Origin: an uncultured Clostridia bacterium
Lineage (GTDB): Bacteria > Bacillota > Clostridia > TANB77 > CAG-508
NCBI GenBank assembly: GCA_934149275.1
Contig: CAKPEG010000001.1
Coordinates: 62,001 to 126,000 of the forward strand
Length of the DNA: 64,000 bases
Direction: 5' to 3'
The notes under the pieces were generated by a model. That model was not told the origin of the DNA and did not search any database. It saw only the letters and a list, made by a program, of their open reading frames with translations. The stretch's first letter is position 1. Each line of letters starts with the position of its first letter. Positions 44,001 to 52,435 of the stretch are shown here, in pieces. A program made the position numbers and the translations under genes.

Positions 44001-47000
44001 TCAGGTAATTTTGAAACATCAACTGTATCTCCATTATCTGTATATGAAACATATTCAACTTCATCTGGAAGTTTATCTGTAACAACTGCTGTTCCTACTT
44101 CTGTTCCATTATTTGTAGCTGTTATAGTATATTCAAATGTTTCACCTACATTTAAATATCTGTTACCAACATTACTTGTTTTTGCAATAACAATATTAGG
44201 TTTCTTAACAGTAGTTGGTGGATTTGGATCCTTTTCATCTACACCATTTACTGTTACTGTATTTGCAGTAAGTGTAGCTGAAGTAGCTGGAACATCTTTT
44301 CCATCTTTATCTTTTACTGTTCCTAAATTATCTATTGTTACTTCAAATGTAATTGTTAATGTTGTATTTCCTGCTAATGAATAATTACTTAATGAAATTG
44401 ATTTCTTATCATTTGCAACTACTACATTTACATTTGATAGACTTGTAGTTAATGAACCTTTAAATGTCATTCCTGCTGGTAATGAATCGTTCATATTTAC
44501 AATTCCAGCAACTTCTCCTGAGTTAGTTATTGTAATTGTATATTTAATTACATCACCTTCATGAACTGTTGTAGCTTTTTTACCAATAGTATCTTCAGTA
44601 GTTAGGTTAAGTTTACATTCTGTAACTTCACTTGATTTTGTAGTAGTAATTACTGGTTTAGCTATTTCTGTATTAACACTATCTTCCGGTTTATCACTAC
44701 CATCTTTATATACCGCATTTGTAACAGTAGTTGGATTTACTGTAACATCTGCTGGTGCTTTTACGTTAATACGTAATTTTCTGCTTTCTTTTACTTTTAA
44801 AGTATTAACATTCCATGTTAACAATCTTGTTGTTTCGTCATAAGTTACAACATCATCATTAGTTGGTTTTACCAATCCATTGTATATTAACTCACTTGGA
44901 ATTGTATCTGTTATAACTGTATTTCCAACATCTGTTCCAACGTTTGTAACTGTTATGTCATAGTAAAATTCTTCATTAACACTTACTAATGTTTTAGAAA
45001 CTTCTTTCTTAACATTAATAACTGGTTTTATAACTTCATATTCTTTACCATCTGATGGAGATTTACCATCAACGCTAGCAACGTTTGCATCAATTTTCTT
45101 GCTATAAATTATGTTGCCATCTTTATCCTTTGAATAATCTGCATCAGTCAATTCATTTACTCTTACATTAAATGTAATTGTCATTTCTTGACCTGCTGGT
45201 AATTCATAATCAGTAATTGTAAGTAGGCCATTAGTTATAGAAACACCTGTATTTTCTCTATCTACACTTAATGTACCTTCTACATATGTCAATCCTGATT
45301 TTATAGTATCGGTTACACTAATTTTCTTTGGCAATGTTCCTTCATTTTTAACTTTAATTGTATATTTAATTACATCGCCTTCATGAACTATTGTACCTTC
45401 TTTTATTCCTTTAGAACATTCTAAAATTTCACTTGTTTTTTCTGTTTTAATACTTGGTTTTCCTACAGTAATTGTTTCCTCATCTGTAGGTTTTCCATCT
45501 ACATTAACAATATTAGGTATTGTCTCACTAACACCATTAGTGATTTCTCCAACCCATACAGTTATAGTAGCTGTTCTTGATTCACCAGCTGGTAAATCTA
45601 CAACATTCCATGTAACTGTTTTTGTAGTTTTATCATATGAAATAGAATCTTTATCATATTTATTTACTAATGCTGATTGTTTATATTCTAATCTGCTATC
45701 TATAACATCAGTTACAGTTGCATTTCCTTTTTCAGTTCCATTATTAGTTACTGTTATAGTATATTCTACTAATCTATTTTCAATAATATATGCCTCATCA
45801 GCTGCAGGTGTTTCCTTAGTAGCTGTAATCATTGGCTTTTTAACATCTGTAGGCGGATTTGGATCTTTAGCTGGATCACCATTTACAGTGACTTCATTTG
45901 CAGTAAGTGTTGCTGAAGTTGCTGGAACTTCTTTTCCATCTACTATTTTTGTTCCTAAATCGTCTATAGTTACTCTAAATGTAATTGTTAATATTGTATT
46001 TGCTGCTAATGAGTAATCATTCAATGAAATTGATTTCTTGTCATTTGCAACTACTACATTTGCATTTGGTAAGCTTGTGCTTAATGAACCTGCTTTAAAT
46101 GTCATTCCCGTTGGTAATGGATCATTCATATTTACAATTCCAGCAACTTTTCCTGTATTAGAAATTGTAATTGTATATTCGATTTCATCATCTTCATGAA
46201 CTGTTGTAACCTTAGTTGCTCCATCTTCATCAATCATACCATATTTACCACATACAGCAACTTTACTTGCTTTAGTTGTTGAAATAATTGGTGTAGCAAT
46301 AGTTACATCTGTTGGTGAATCTGGTCCATTTGTAATCTTAGCTGTATTTGTAATTGTTTCTTCAGTTTTACCTTCACTAATTGATAATGGTGTAACCTTA
46401 ATTTCAATTCTTCTTGAAGTTTTAGCTGGTAAATTATTTACATTCCATGTAACTTTATTTCCTACAACGCTGATTGTATCTCCAGCTAATGCATCACCAT
46501 AGCTATCTATTCTTAAATTGCTTGGTACTTCATCTTCTACAACTGCAGAACCTTTCTCATCTCCATTGTTATCAACTACAATATAATATGAGAATTGTTT
46601 TCCAATCTCAGCATATTGACCTGCTTCAATTGAACTTGATTTTGTAACTTTCAAATCAGGTTTCCTAATTTCACCTGGTCCGTTTGGATCCTCAGTTGGA
46701 TCACCATTTACATTTACTGTATTTGCTTCAAATGTAGCCTTTGTAATTTTGTTACCCTTTTCATCTAATCCAAGAGTTTTAACTCTTACTTTAAATGTAA
46801 TAACAAGTTTACTTCCAGCTGCTAATTCATAATCATCTAATGAAATAACTCCATTTTCAGCTTTAACGCCTGTAATGTCTTTACTATCAACTTTAGCTGT
46901 TAAAGAACCTTCAACAAATTCTACTTTATCTTTTAATTCATCTCTAACATTGATTTTATCAGAAACAACACCATTATTTTCAGCAGTTATTGTATATTGA

Positions 47001-50000
47001 ATCTCATCACCTTCATGAACTACATCAATTTTTGAACCTGTCATTCCATAGTCATTACATGTAACAACTTGAGATGACTTAGTAACATCAATATCAGGTT
47101 TTCCAATATCAACATCTGTTGATGATGATGGATTATCATTATCAATTGTTGCTGTATTTGTAGTTTCAGCTTTAACACCATTTATATCTTTAGCTGTAAC
47201 TCTAATCTTTAATACTTTTGAATCGTTAACTGCTAAATCTTTTAGATTCCATGTAACTGTGTTTCCACTAACAACTACACTATTATCAGCAACTTGATCA
47301 TCAACTTTTATATTAGCTATATCAATTGTAAATTCATCTGGTATAACGTCTGTTATAACAGCATCTCCTTTTTCAGTTCCATTATTTTTAGCTGTTATTA
47401 TATAATCAAAACTTTCTCCAACACGTACATAGTCTTTATCTACTACTGTACTTGTTTTAGAAATTTCTATATTTGGTCTCTTAACTTCTGTAGGTGGATT
47501 TGGATCTTCTTTTGGATTATCCGTATCGCCATTTACAATAACCTTATTAGCTTTTAATTCAGCATAAGTATTTTTAGTTTTGGTTCCATCTGGATTCTCT
47601 GTAACACCTAGTTCATTAACCCTAACTTTAAATGTAATGCTAAGTACAGCACCAGCTTCAATAGTATAATCATCTAATGTTAAAACATTATCTGTTACCT
47701 TAACATCAGCGCTTACAGCTTCAGCATTCAAAGAATCAGCAACAAATGTCAATCCTTCTGGAATCTCATCTCTTAATGAAACAAAATCTGAAGCTGTTCC
47801 CTTTTCATTTGAAACTGTAATTGTATACTCAATTTCATCACCTTCGTGAACAGTCTTAACTTTGTCAATTCCGTCACCATCAATCATTGAGTAATCATCA
47901 CATTTAACAACCTTACTTACCTTAGTTGTTTCAATAACAGCTTTCTTAACTTCTGTAGGTGGATTTGGATCTTTTGCTTCAATAGTATCAACTACAGCAA
48001 TATTTGGAGCAAGTGATTTTATACATGCTTTATTTCCATTTTCATCTTCTACATAGTCATCATCACTCAATTTATCTACTGTAACATTAAAAGTAATTAT
48101 TAATTTCTCTCCAGCTTCTAATGTATAGCCACTTATTGAAATCTTATTATCACTTACAGTCATATTTTTAACTTCTTTACTTACTTTTACAGAAGTTTCA
48201 TCAAGTGTTAATCCATTTGGAATAGGATCTTCTACATTAATTACCTTTGAAGCAGAACCCTTCTCATTTGAAACAGTAATCATATAAGAAATTGTATCTC
48301 CCTCATGAACTGTAGAAACATTTCCAGTTTGTTTTAAACCTTCTGGCTCAGTACATGCTGAAACGACACTTGTCTTAGTTGCTTCAATCCAAGGTTTTTG
48401 TACTTCTTTATTACCGCCATCTTCTGGAATATTCTCATCATTAACAGTAACAACGTTTGCATCAATTACCTTTTTATAAACATATTTATTATCTTCAACT
48501 TTAACTAAATCATTTTCAGTTAACCCATCAACTTTAACTACTAATGTAATTACTAATGAATCACCAGCAGCAAGTTCATAGTTTTCAACTTTTATACCTG
48601 TAACTTTACCACCAGCATCTGTTACTTGTTGAACAGTACCTCTAGTAGTAGCAACACTTACAAAAGATAATCCTGATTTAATAGTATCAGTTAAATTAAC
48701 CTTACCTTTCTCATCACCAGAATTTAAAACTGTAATTGTATATTTAATCTCATCATTTTCATGAACTACGTTTACTTTACCAGTTTGATTATATTCAGTA
48801 CACTCAATTACTTCACCTACTTTAGTAGTTGAAATCATTGATTTCTTAACATCTGTAGGTGGGTATGGATCCTCTTTTGGATTCTCCTTATCACCATTTA
48901 CAATAACCTTATTAGCTTCTAATTTAGCATGAGTATTTTTAGTTATTGTTCCATCTTCATTCTTTGTTTCACCTAATTCATTAACTCTAACTCTAAATGT
49001 AATATTAAGTACAGCTTCAGCATCAATTGTATAATCATCTAATGTTAAAACATTATCTATTACTTGAACATCAGCATTTATGGCTTCAGCATTTAAAGAA
49101 CCGGCGATAAATGTCAATCCTTCTGGAATCTCATCTCTTAATGAAACAAGATCTGAAGCAGTTCCCTTTTTATTTGAAACTGTAATTGTATACTCAATTT
49201 CGTCACCTTCGTGAACAGTCTTAACCTTATCAACACCGTCACCATCAATCATTCCATAATCGTCACATTTAACAACCTTACTTGCCTTACTTGTTTCAAC
49301 ATAAGGTTTTACAACATCATAATCCTTATCTCCACCATCTGGTGTTTTATCAGTAGTTTCTCTTGAATTTACAGTTACCTTATTAGCTTCAATCTTACCT
49401 GAAGTAATTGGAGAACCATCTTTATTTTCTCCTAATTGATTAACTGTTGCAACAAAAGAAATTTGTAATGTTGTGTTTGCAAGCAATTCATAATTTTCTA
49501 ATGAAACTTCACCATTCTCAACTTTTACTGGAACATCAGAATTATCAACTTCTAAAGAACCTTCTTTATATGTTAAACCTTCTTTTATTGTATCTAATAC
49601 ATTAATCATTTCATTAGTATCACCAGTATTTTTTATTGTTAATGTATATTTAATTTCATCATTTTCATGAACCGTTGTACCTTCAAACTCTTCTCTATCA
49701 CATTTTACAATCTCACTAGTCTTAATTGTATCTATGATAGTATTATGTGTTTCATTAGTCTTATCACCATTTACAACGGCCACATTTCTAATAGTTCCAG
49801 TAACATCTTCATTTACACGCACTATAAAACTTACACTCGTTACCTCTTCACCATCTTCAAAATCAACTGTCCAGAAAATTTTAGTTACGCCATCTACAGT
49901 AGTTTCTGTACCACCATTACTAACATCAATTAATGATGTTTGAGCAGGTACACTATCTGAAACTCTTATTCCTTTTCTAGCCTCTCTGCTCATATTTTTG

Positions 50001-50632
50001 ATTTCGATTACATATCTAATTTCATCTCCAGGTACTACTGTTTTTGCATCTTCATTTTCTGCTCTTTGAGGAATTAATTCTTTATCCTTTATTACATAAG
50101 CTTTTTTTACTGCTGTAATTCCTAAATCCTCAACATTTACATCTGTAAATTTTCCAGCCACATCCAGGTTTTGCCAAGACACAGCTAAATCTTCAGAAAT
50201 CTGCCTTTCAACTTCTTCAACTCTTGAAGTAACATACTCTTGATTAGGAACATTAGTATTTGTTGTTGATGTAGTTGTTCCTGTTGCTGGAGTAGTTGGT
50301 GCTACTGAAGTTGAAGGTTGGCTTGTAGTATTCGTTGTTGGATTTGCAGATTCACTTGGCATAACACTATTATTAGTAGTATTTTCTGAAGATGTACTTC
50401 CTTGTGCATCAGAATTATTTTCAGTTGCACTAGGAGATTGTTCTACATTCTCTGATGCATTTGTATTTGCATTTTCAGATTCAGGTTCTTGTTGAGCTAT
50501 TTCATCTATAGCAGTAGCTGAACCATCATCTTTCAAGAAAGCAACGACTCCAATAATTGCAACAATAGCTAAAATACAAATAGCTACAATAGCAATTATA
50601 GTCTTCTTATTAAGAGTCTTGAACTTATCCAT
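41003..50632 (-). CDS. Giant surface protein with about 19 DUF11-type repeats and a VWA domain
   Basis: A 3209-residue protein. Residues about 12-33 form a single hydrophobic helix after KTLNKK (signal anchor or signal peptide), followed by a Ser/Thr/Asn/Pro-rich linker to about 150. About 19 DUF11-type beta-sandwich repeats (roughly 172-2840, about 140 residues each) carry the hallmark GDEIEYTITVSN...IPEGLTF pattern. From the sixth to the sixteenth, a longer type with one Cys (for example VVKCDDYGM) alternates strictly with a shorter Cys-free type. A von Willebrand A domain follows (DVSTSMT metal site near 2850) with an inserted cysteine cluster (CAYVTKCNNPYNC). The C-terminus (YIAYTVDKK) has no LPXTG signal. 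It is last in an operon with a sortase. Probably an adhesin or surface fibre; the ligand is unknown. Confidence 0.88.
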   Translation of the reverse strand: MDKFKTLNKKTIIAIVAICILAIVAIIGVVAFLKDDGSATAIDEIAQQEPESENANTNASENVEQSPSATENNSDAQGSTSSENTTNNSVMPSESANPTTNTTSQPSTSVAPTTPATGTTTSTTNTNVPNQEYVTSRVEEVERQISEDLAVSWQNLDVAGKFTDVNVEDLGITAVKKAYVIKDKELIPQRAENEDAKTVVPGDEIRYVIEIKNMSREARKGIRVSDSVPAQTSLIDVSNGGTETTVDGVTKIFWTVDFEDGEEVTSVSFIVRVNEDVTGTIRNVAVVNGDKTNETHNTIIDTIKTSEIVKCDREEFEGTTVHENDEIKYTLTIKNTGDTNEMINVLDTIKEGLTYKEGSLEVDNSDVPVKVENGEVSLENYELLANTTLQISFVATVNQLGENKDGSPITSGKIEANKVTVNSRETTDKTPDGGDKDYDVVKPYVETSKASKVVKCDDYGMIDGDGVDKVKTVHEGDEIEYTITVSNKKGTASDLVSLRDEIPEGLTFIAGSLNAEAINADVQVIDNVLTLDDYTIDAEAVLNITFRVRVNELGETKNEDGTITKNTHAKLEANKVIVNGDKENPKEDPYPPTDVKKSMISTTKVGEVIECTEYNQTGKVNVVHENDEIKYTITVLNSGDEKGKVNLTDTIKSGLSFVSVATTRGTVQQVTDAGGKVTGIKVENYELAAGDSLVITLVVKVDGLTENDLVKVEDNKYVYKKVIDANVVTVNDENIPEDGGNKEVQKPWIEATKTSVVSACTEPEGLKQTGNVSTVHEGDTISYMITVSNEKGSASKVINVEDPIPNGLTLDETSVKVSKEVKNMTVSDNKISISGYTLEAGEKLIITFNVTVDKLSDDDYVEDENGNKACIKSLAPNIAVVDTIEAKDPNPPTEVKKAVIETTKVSKVVKCDDYSMIDGDGIDKVKTVHEGDEIEYTITVSNEKGTASDFVSLRDEIPEGLTFVADSLNAEAVSADVKVTDNVLTLDDYTIEAGAVLSITFKVRVNELGVTENPDGTKTKNTYAELKANKVIVNGDTDNPKEDPNPPTEVKRPNIEISKTSTVVDKDYVRVGESFDYIITAKNNGTEKGDAVITDVIPDEFTIDIANIKVDDQVADNSVVVSGNTVTWNLKDLAVNDSKVLKIRVTAKDINGVKAETTNTATIDNDNPSSSTDVDIGKPDIDVTKSSQVVTCNDYGMTGSKIDVVHEGDEIQYTITAENNGVVSDKINVRDELKDKVEFVEGSLTAKVDSKDITGVKAENGVISLDDYELAAGSKLVITFKVRVKTLGLDEKGNKITKATFEANTVNVNGDPTEDPNGPGEIRKPDLKVTKSSSIEAGQYAEIGKQFSYYIVVDNNGDEKGSAVVEDEVPSNLRIDSYGDALAGDTISVVGNKVTWNVNNLPAKTSRRIEIKVTPLSISEGKTEETITNTAKITNGPDSPTDVTIATPIISTTKASKVAVCGKYGMIDEDGATKVTTVHEDDEIEYTITISNTGKVAGIVNMNDPLPTGMTFKAGSLSTSLPNANVVVANDKKSISLNDYSLAANTILTITFRVTIDDLGTKIVDGKEVPATSATLTANEVTVNGDPAKDPNPPTDVKKPMITATKETPAADEAYIIENRLVEYTITVTNNGTEKGNATVTDVIDSRLEYKQSALVNKYDKDSISYDKTTKTVTWNVVDLPAGESRTATITVWVGEITNGVSETIPNIVNVDGKPTDEETITVGKPSIKTEKTSEILECSKGIKEGTIVHEGDVIKYTIKVKNEGTLPKKISVTDTIKSGLTYVEGTLSVDRENTGVSITNGLLTITDYELPAGQEMTITFNVRVNELTDADYSKDKDGNIIYSKKIDANVASVDGKSPSDGKEYEVIKPVINVKKEVSKTLVSVNEEFYYDITVTNVGTDVGNTVITDTIPSELIYNGLVKPTNDDVVTYDETTRLLTWNVNTLKVKESRKLRINVKAPADVTVNPTTVTNAVYKDGSDKPEDSVNTEIAKPVITTTKSSEVTECKLNLTTEDTIGKKATTVHEGDVIKYTITITNSGEVAGIVNMNDSLPAGMTFKGSLTTSLSNVNVVVANDKKSISLSNYSLAGNTTLTITFEVTIDNLGTVKDKDGKDVPATSATLTANTVTVNGVDEKDPNPPTTVKKPNIVIAKTSNVGNRYLNVGETFEYTITATNNGTEVGTAVVTDKLPDEVEYVSYTDNGDTVDVSKLPEIKWTVKDLGVGKSRELKIQVKAKEFTEGVDKSITNKATIDNGNPSSEVTDKVGKPQISANKTSRVAVCGQYGMIDSEGATKVTTVHEGDEIEYTITISNNGKVAGIVNMNDSLPSKMTFKDGSLSTSIADANVIVANDKKSISLNDYSLAAGATLTITFRVTIDNLGTTIVNGKEVPATSATLTANTVNVNGVDREDPNPPTDVKKPIINTTKTSVISECGKGQTSGTTVHEGDKIKYTITVSNSGTEYKNINVSDTLKPGVSLVENTIRAKDNGNDIQGITVGTDKRTISLNGYRLEAGHTLTITFEVSVDTLGENVTKATIEANQVTVDTTTTTDDKTYEVVKPNISVTKQVLNTENKDINGETVDVRSTLKYVLVGTNTGDEDSNVTITDDIDISKLTDVTVTGAIRTNGTDASTAVTYNKETGKLEWSGLLKKNSGNQVIITIEAKTRILNESELSYVVENTAKYTPEGSSEKTTNKVTNNVKIMIESDKTATVINDEKDGKAEYGDIIEYTITAENKSDSDGKVNIIDPLPAGVEYSNPLDGKANPIVVKVNGTTVGNGTYNDGTISYDGTLKAGAKLTLTFRVRVIETDIDKNIVNTATINGIEKSATVDVVKKISIAATAEVTKSMDLVLVLDVSTSMTENNIGRLDALKTAAKALVNKVFPKGVATDSTVTIIAYSKKATTSPIYKYTAREDALARIDDLQSIEGTNINAGLKATDTLLTGGKLINKKKVVIFLSDGAPTTPEASRAGLVEKGWADANKYPIYQDDSVENIIESATKVKAHADMIYSIGLGTETIPRPGNKNVGLSEKCAYVTKCNNPYNCTDATHQAMNSVVPFTGVKDKDVWNGGWPTKEYYHYYSERDLAKFVLKTIGKSGYFPVADGADTTATTKNLSDKFDTILKDSSTTHDTAIVTNKPTELQISETATVKGDVVLSIGETSFTINIDTLKNGAYSLGTGDELSYTPGVGFTFKIKNDKTLEKELYIAYTVDKK

Positions 50633-50641
50633 TTTTTCCTC

Positions 50642-51235
50642 CTATTCTTGATTATTTTTAATTTCTCTAGCTTTTGTTACTAATCTTTTTTTATTTCCAT
50701 TTGAACACGTTATAAGTGTTACCTCTTTTGTACTTCCATCAATAGATTCGACACATGATACATCATTTGGATCTATAATATAATAATCAAAAACTTCATA
50801 ATCAAGTGTTCTATTCTTCATGTCAGTTATTTTAATTATGTCACCCTTCTCCAAATTTTTGGTTTTTCCAAACATTGTGCCATCCCTATTGTTATGTCCT
50901 GCAAGAGTAACATTTCCAACTTCGTTTAATTCACTTCCCCAAAACTTAGTAATAGACAATCTCATCCCTTTATTATCTGTTCTATCTAAAATTGGATATT
51001 TCAGGTTAATCTTAGGAATAGTAATTATACCTATTACCTTGTAATCATCTATCATTATGTCTTCTGAAATTTTTTCATCATTATTATATTTGGTTTCAAA
51101 TTCGTCAACAACAGCAGATAAATGCTTTTCATTTACCTGATTTCTACCATACTTAATAATAATCATAATAATTGTTATAGCTATAACAATTAAAAGTAAA
51201 ATAATAATAAAGTTAAAAATTTTATTTTTACTCAT
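50642..51235 (-). CDS. Sortase
   Basis: A 197-residue transpeptidase with an N-terminal membrane anchor (about 9-28) and a sortase fold: the catalytic His in LAGHNNRDG (near 110), Cys in TLITC (near 174) and Arg in KKRLVTKAR (near 183). The layout suggests class D or a relative, which is uncertain. It overlaps the upstream LPITY-protein gene by eight bases and is nine bases from the giant gene, so the three are co-expressed. Its likely substrate in this locus is the LPITY protein. Confidence 0.9.
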   Translation of the reverse strand: MSKNKIFNFIIILLLIVIAITIIMIIIKYGRNQVNEKHLSAVVDEFETKYNNDEKISEDIMIDDYKVIGIITIPKINLKYPILDRTDNKGMRLSITKFWGSELNEVGNVTLAGHNNRDGTMFGKTKNLEKGDIIKITDMKNRTLDYEVFDYYIIDPNDVSCVESIDGSTKEVTLITCSNGNKKRLVTKAREIKNNQE

Positions 51236-52217
51236 TATCTTTTTTACCTTTGCTATTTACTTTTTTCATAACAGCAACAATAACAAGTAAAGCTACTGCA
51301 ACTCCTAATATAACAAATAAAATTATGCTATCATAAGTAATTGGTAATTTTGATGTTGTTGTTACAATATTTTTATCTTTAACAAATTCTTTGTCTTCAT
51401 TTTGGAAACAAGTTAAGAATTGAACATCAACTATTTCTTGTGAATCATTTCTAATCCAAAGAATATATTTATCACCTGTTTTAGAATCTGCAGGTTGATC
51501 AATTCTCATATCAGAAACTAAAGACCAATTATCAGCTGTAGGCATTAATTGGTTGTATAGATCATAAAATTCTTTACACATCCTTATATTTTCATATAGT
51601 CCTGAGTTAGCTTTTAAACTATTAAGTTTTTCAGCTAAATCCATAAATTTGTTGTAATCTTCAGTACTTGGTAATTTTACTAAATAATATGAATATTCAG
51701 AGCTACTATCATCTATGATATCAACTCTACCAATTGAAGTTGTATACTCAATTCCATTTTCAGTTCTCTTTGTAACTGTTTTTTGTGTAGTATCAACTGC
51801 AATTTTCTTTGTAACATTATTTACCAAATCAACTGCTTCATATGGAATTGAATTATCTAAACTAATTTGAATTCCTTCTGCTAAATAATTTCCATCTAAA
51901 TCTCTAGCATATACGTAAACAGTTTTTCCAGCAAAATAGTTATCATATCTTTCTTTTGTAATATGCATTACATATTTACCTTCAACTTTTTCTTTTTCTG
52001 CTTTCATATAATCTAAATATTCTTTATCAGCAGTTGTGCTATTTGCAAATGCATATTCATATTCTTTATCTAAACTAGATTCCAAATAAACAATATATTC
52101 GGTATCGTTTTTCTTTAGTACTGTTATTTCTTCAGCTGCGAAAACTTTATTAGAAAAAAATAAAATGAATAAAAACATCATACAAAAAGCAATTTTTATG
52201 CCAAATGTTTTTTTCAT
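51228..52217 (-). CDS. Secreted, probably sortase-anchored surface protein (LPITY)
   Basis: A 329-residue protein with a cleavable-type signal peptide (about 1-28, ending KVFAAEE), an extracellular domain I do not recognise, and a C-terminal sorting-signal arrangement: LPITY (near 289), a hydrophobic helix (IILFVILGVAVALLVIVAVM) and a lysine-rich tail. The motif departs from LPXTG at its last position (Tyr). It is the first gene of the operon, with a strong ribosome site (AGGAGGTGAG) and a consensus promoter upstream. It may be the dedicated partner of the adjoining sortase. Confidence 0.8.
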   Translation of the reverse strand: MKKTFGIKIAFCMMFLFILFFSNKVFAAEEITVLKKNDTEYIVYLESSLDKEYEYAFANSTTADKEYLDYMKAEKEKVEGKYVMHITKERYDNYFAGKTVYVYARDLDGNYLAEGIQISLDNSIPYEAVDLVNNVTKKIAVDTTQKTVTKRTENGIEYTTSIGRVDIIDDSSSEYSYYLVKLPSTEDYNKFMDLAEKLNSLKANSGLYENIRMCKEFYDLYNQLMPTADNWSLVSDMRIDQPADSKTGDKYILWIRNDSQEIVDVQFLTCFQNEDKEFVKDKNIVTTTSKLPITYDSIILFVILGVAVALLVIVAVMKKVNSKGKKDNE

Positions 52218-52256
52218 TTTCTCACCTCCTATTTTTTAAATTTCAGAATTATTTCA

Positions 52257-52330
52257 TTCGCGTAAACATTTTATAACGGTTTCCTATATTTGTCAACGTC
52301 TTTTCGCTATATTTCGCCTTTTTACGCGAA
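52257..52330 (-). promoter_or_regulatory. Promoter of the sortase operon bracketed by a perfect inverted repeat
   Basis: TTGACA (52296-52291) and TAAAAT (52273-52268) are spaced by 17 bp. TTCGCGTAAA at 52257-52266 is the exact complement of TTTACGCGAA at 52321-52330, so the core promoter lies between two identical half-sites about 54 bp apart. Between the upstream arm and the -35, GGCGAAATATAGCGAAAA contains a direct repeat of GCGAAA. This looks like an operator system, possibly for a looping repressor. Confidence 0.65.
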
Positions 52331-52385
52331 TTTTATAAATCTGCTATAACATTTCTATTCCTAAAAAAGTTATCTATGAATGCAA

Positions 52386-52425
52386 AAAAAATAACTTTGA
52401 GATATAAATCCCAAAGTTATTTTTT
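52386..52425 (-). terminator. Terminator of enolase
   Basis: ATAACTTTGGGA and TCTCAAAGTTAT pair on the minus strand and are followed by eight T, 11 bp after the eno stop codon. Confidence 0.85.
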
Positions 52426-52435
52426 AAAATTTATC

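Noticed and set aside
41799..46016. Several plus-strand frames opposite the giant DUF11 gene
   Set aside because: They repeat with the period of the protein repeats and are mirror frames of Thr/Val-rich coding sequence; no promoters or ribosome sites.
41003..50632. CRISPR array or tandem DNA repeat in the giant gene
   Set aside because: Repeats are about 400 bp, coding and diverged, with no short identical repeats separated by unique spacers. I saw no CRISPR array elsewhere.
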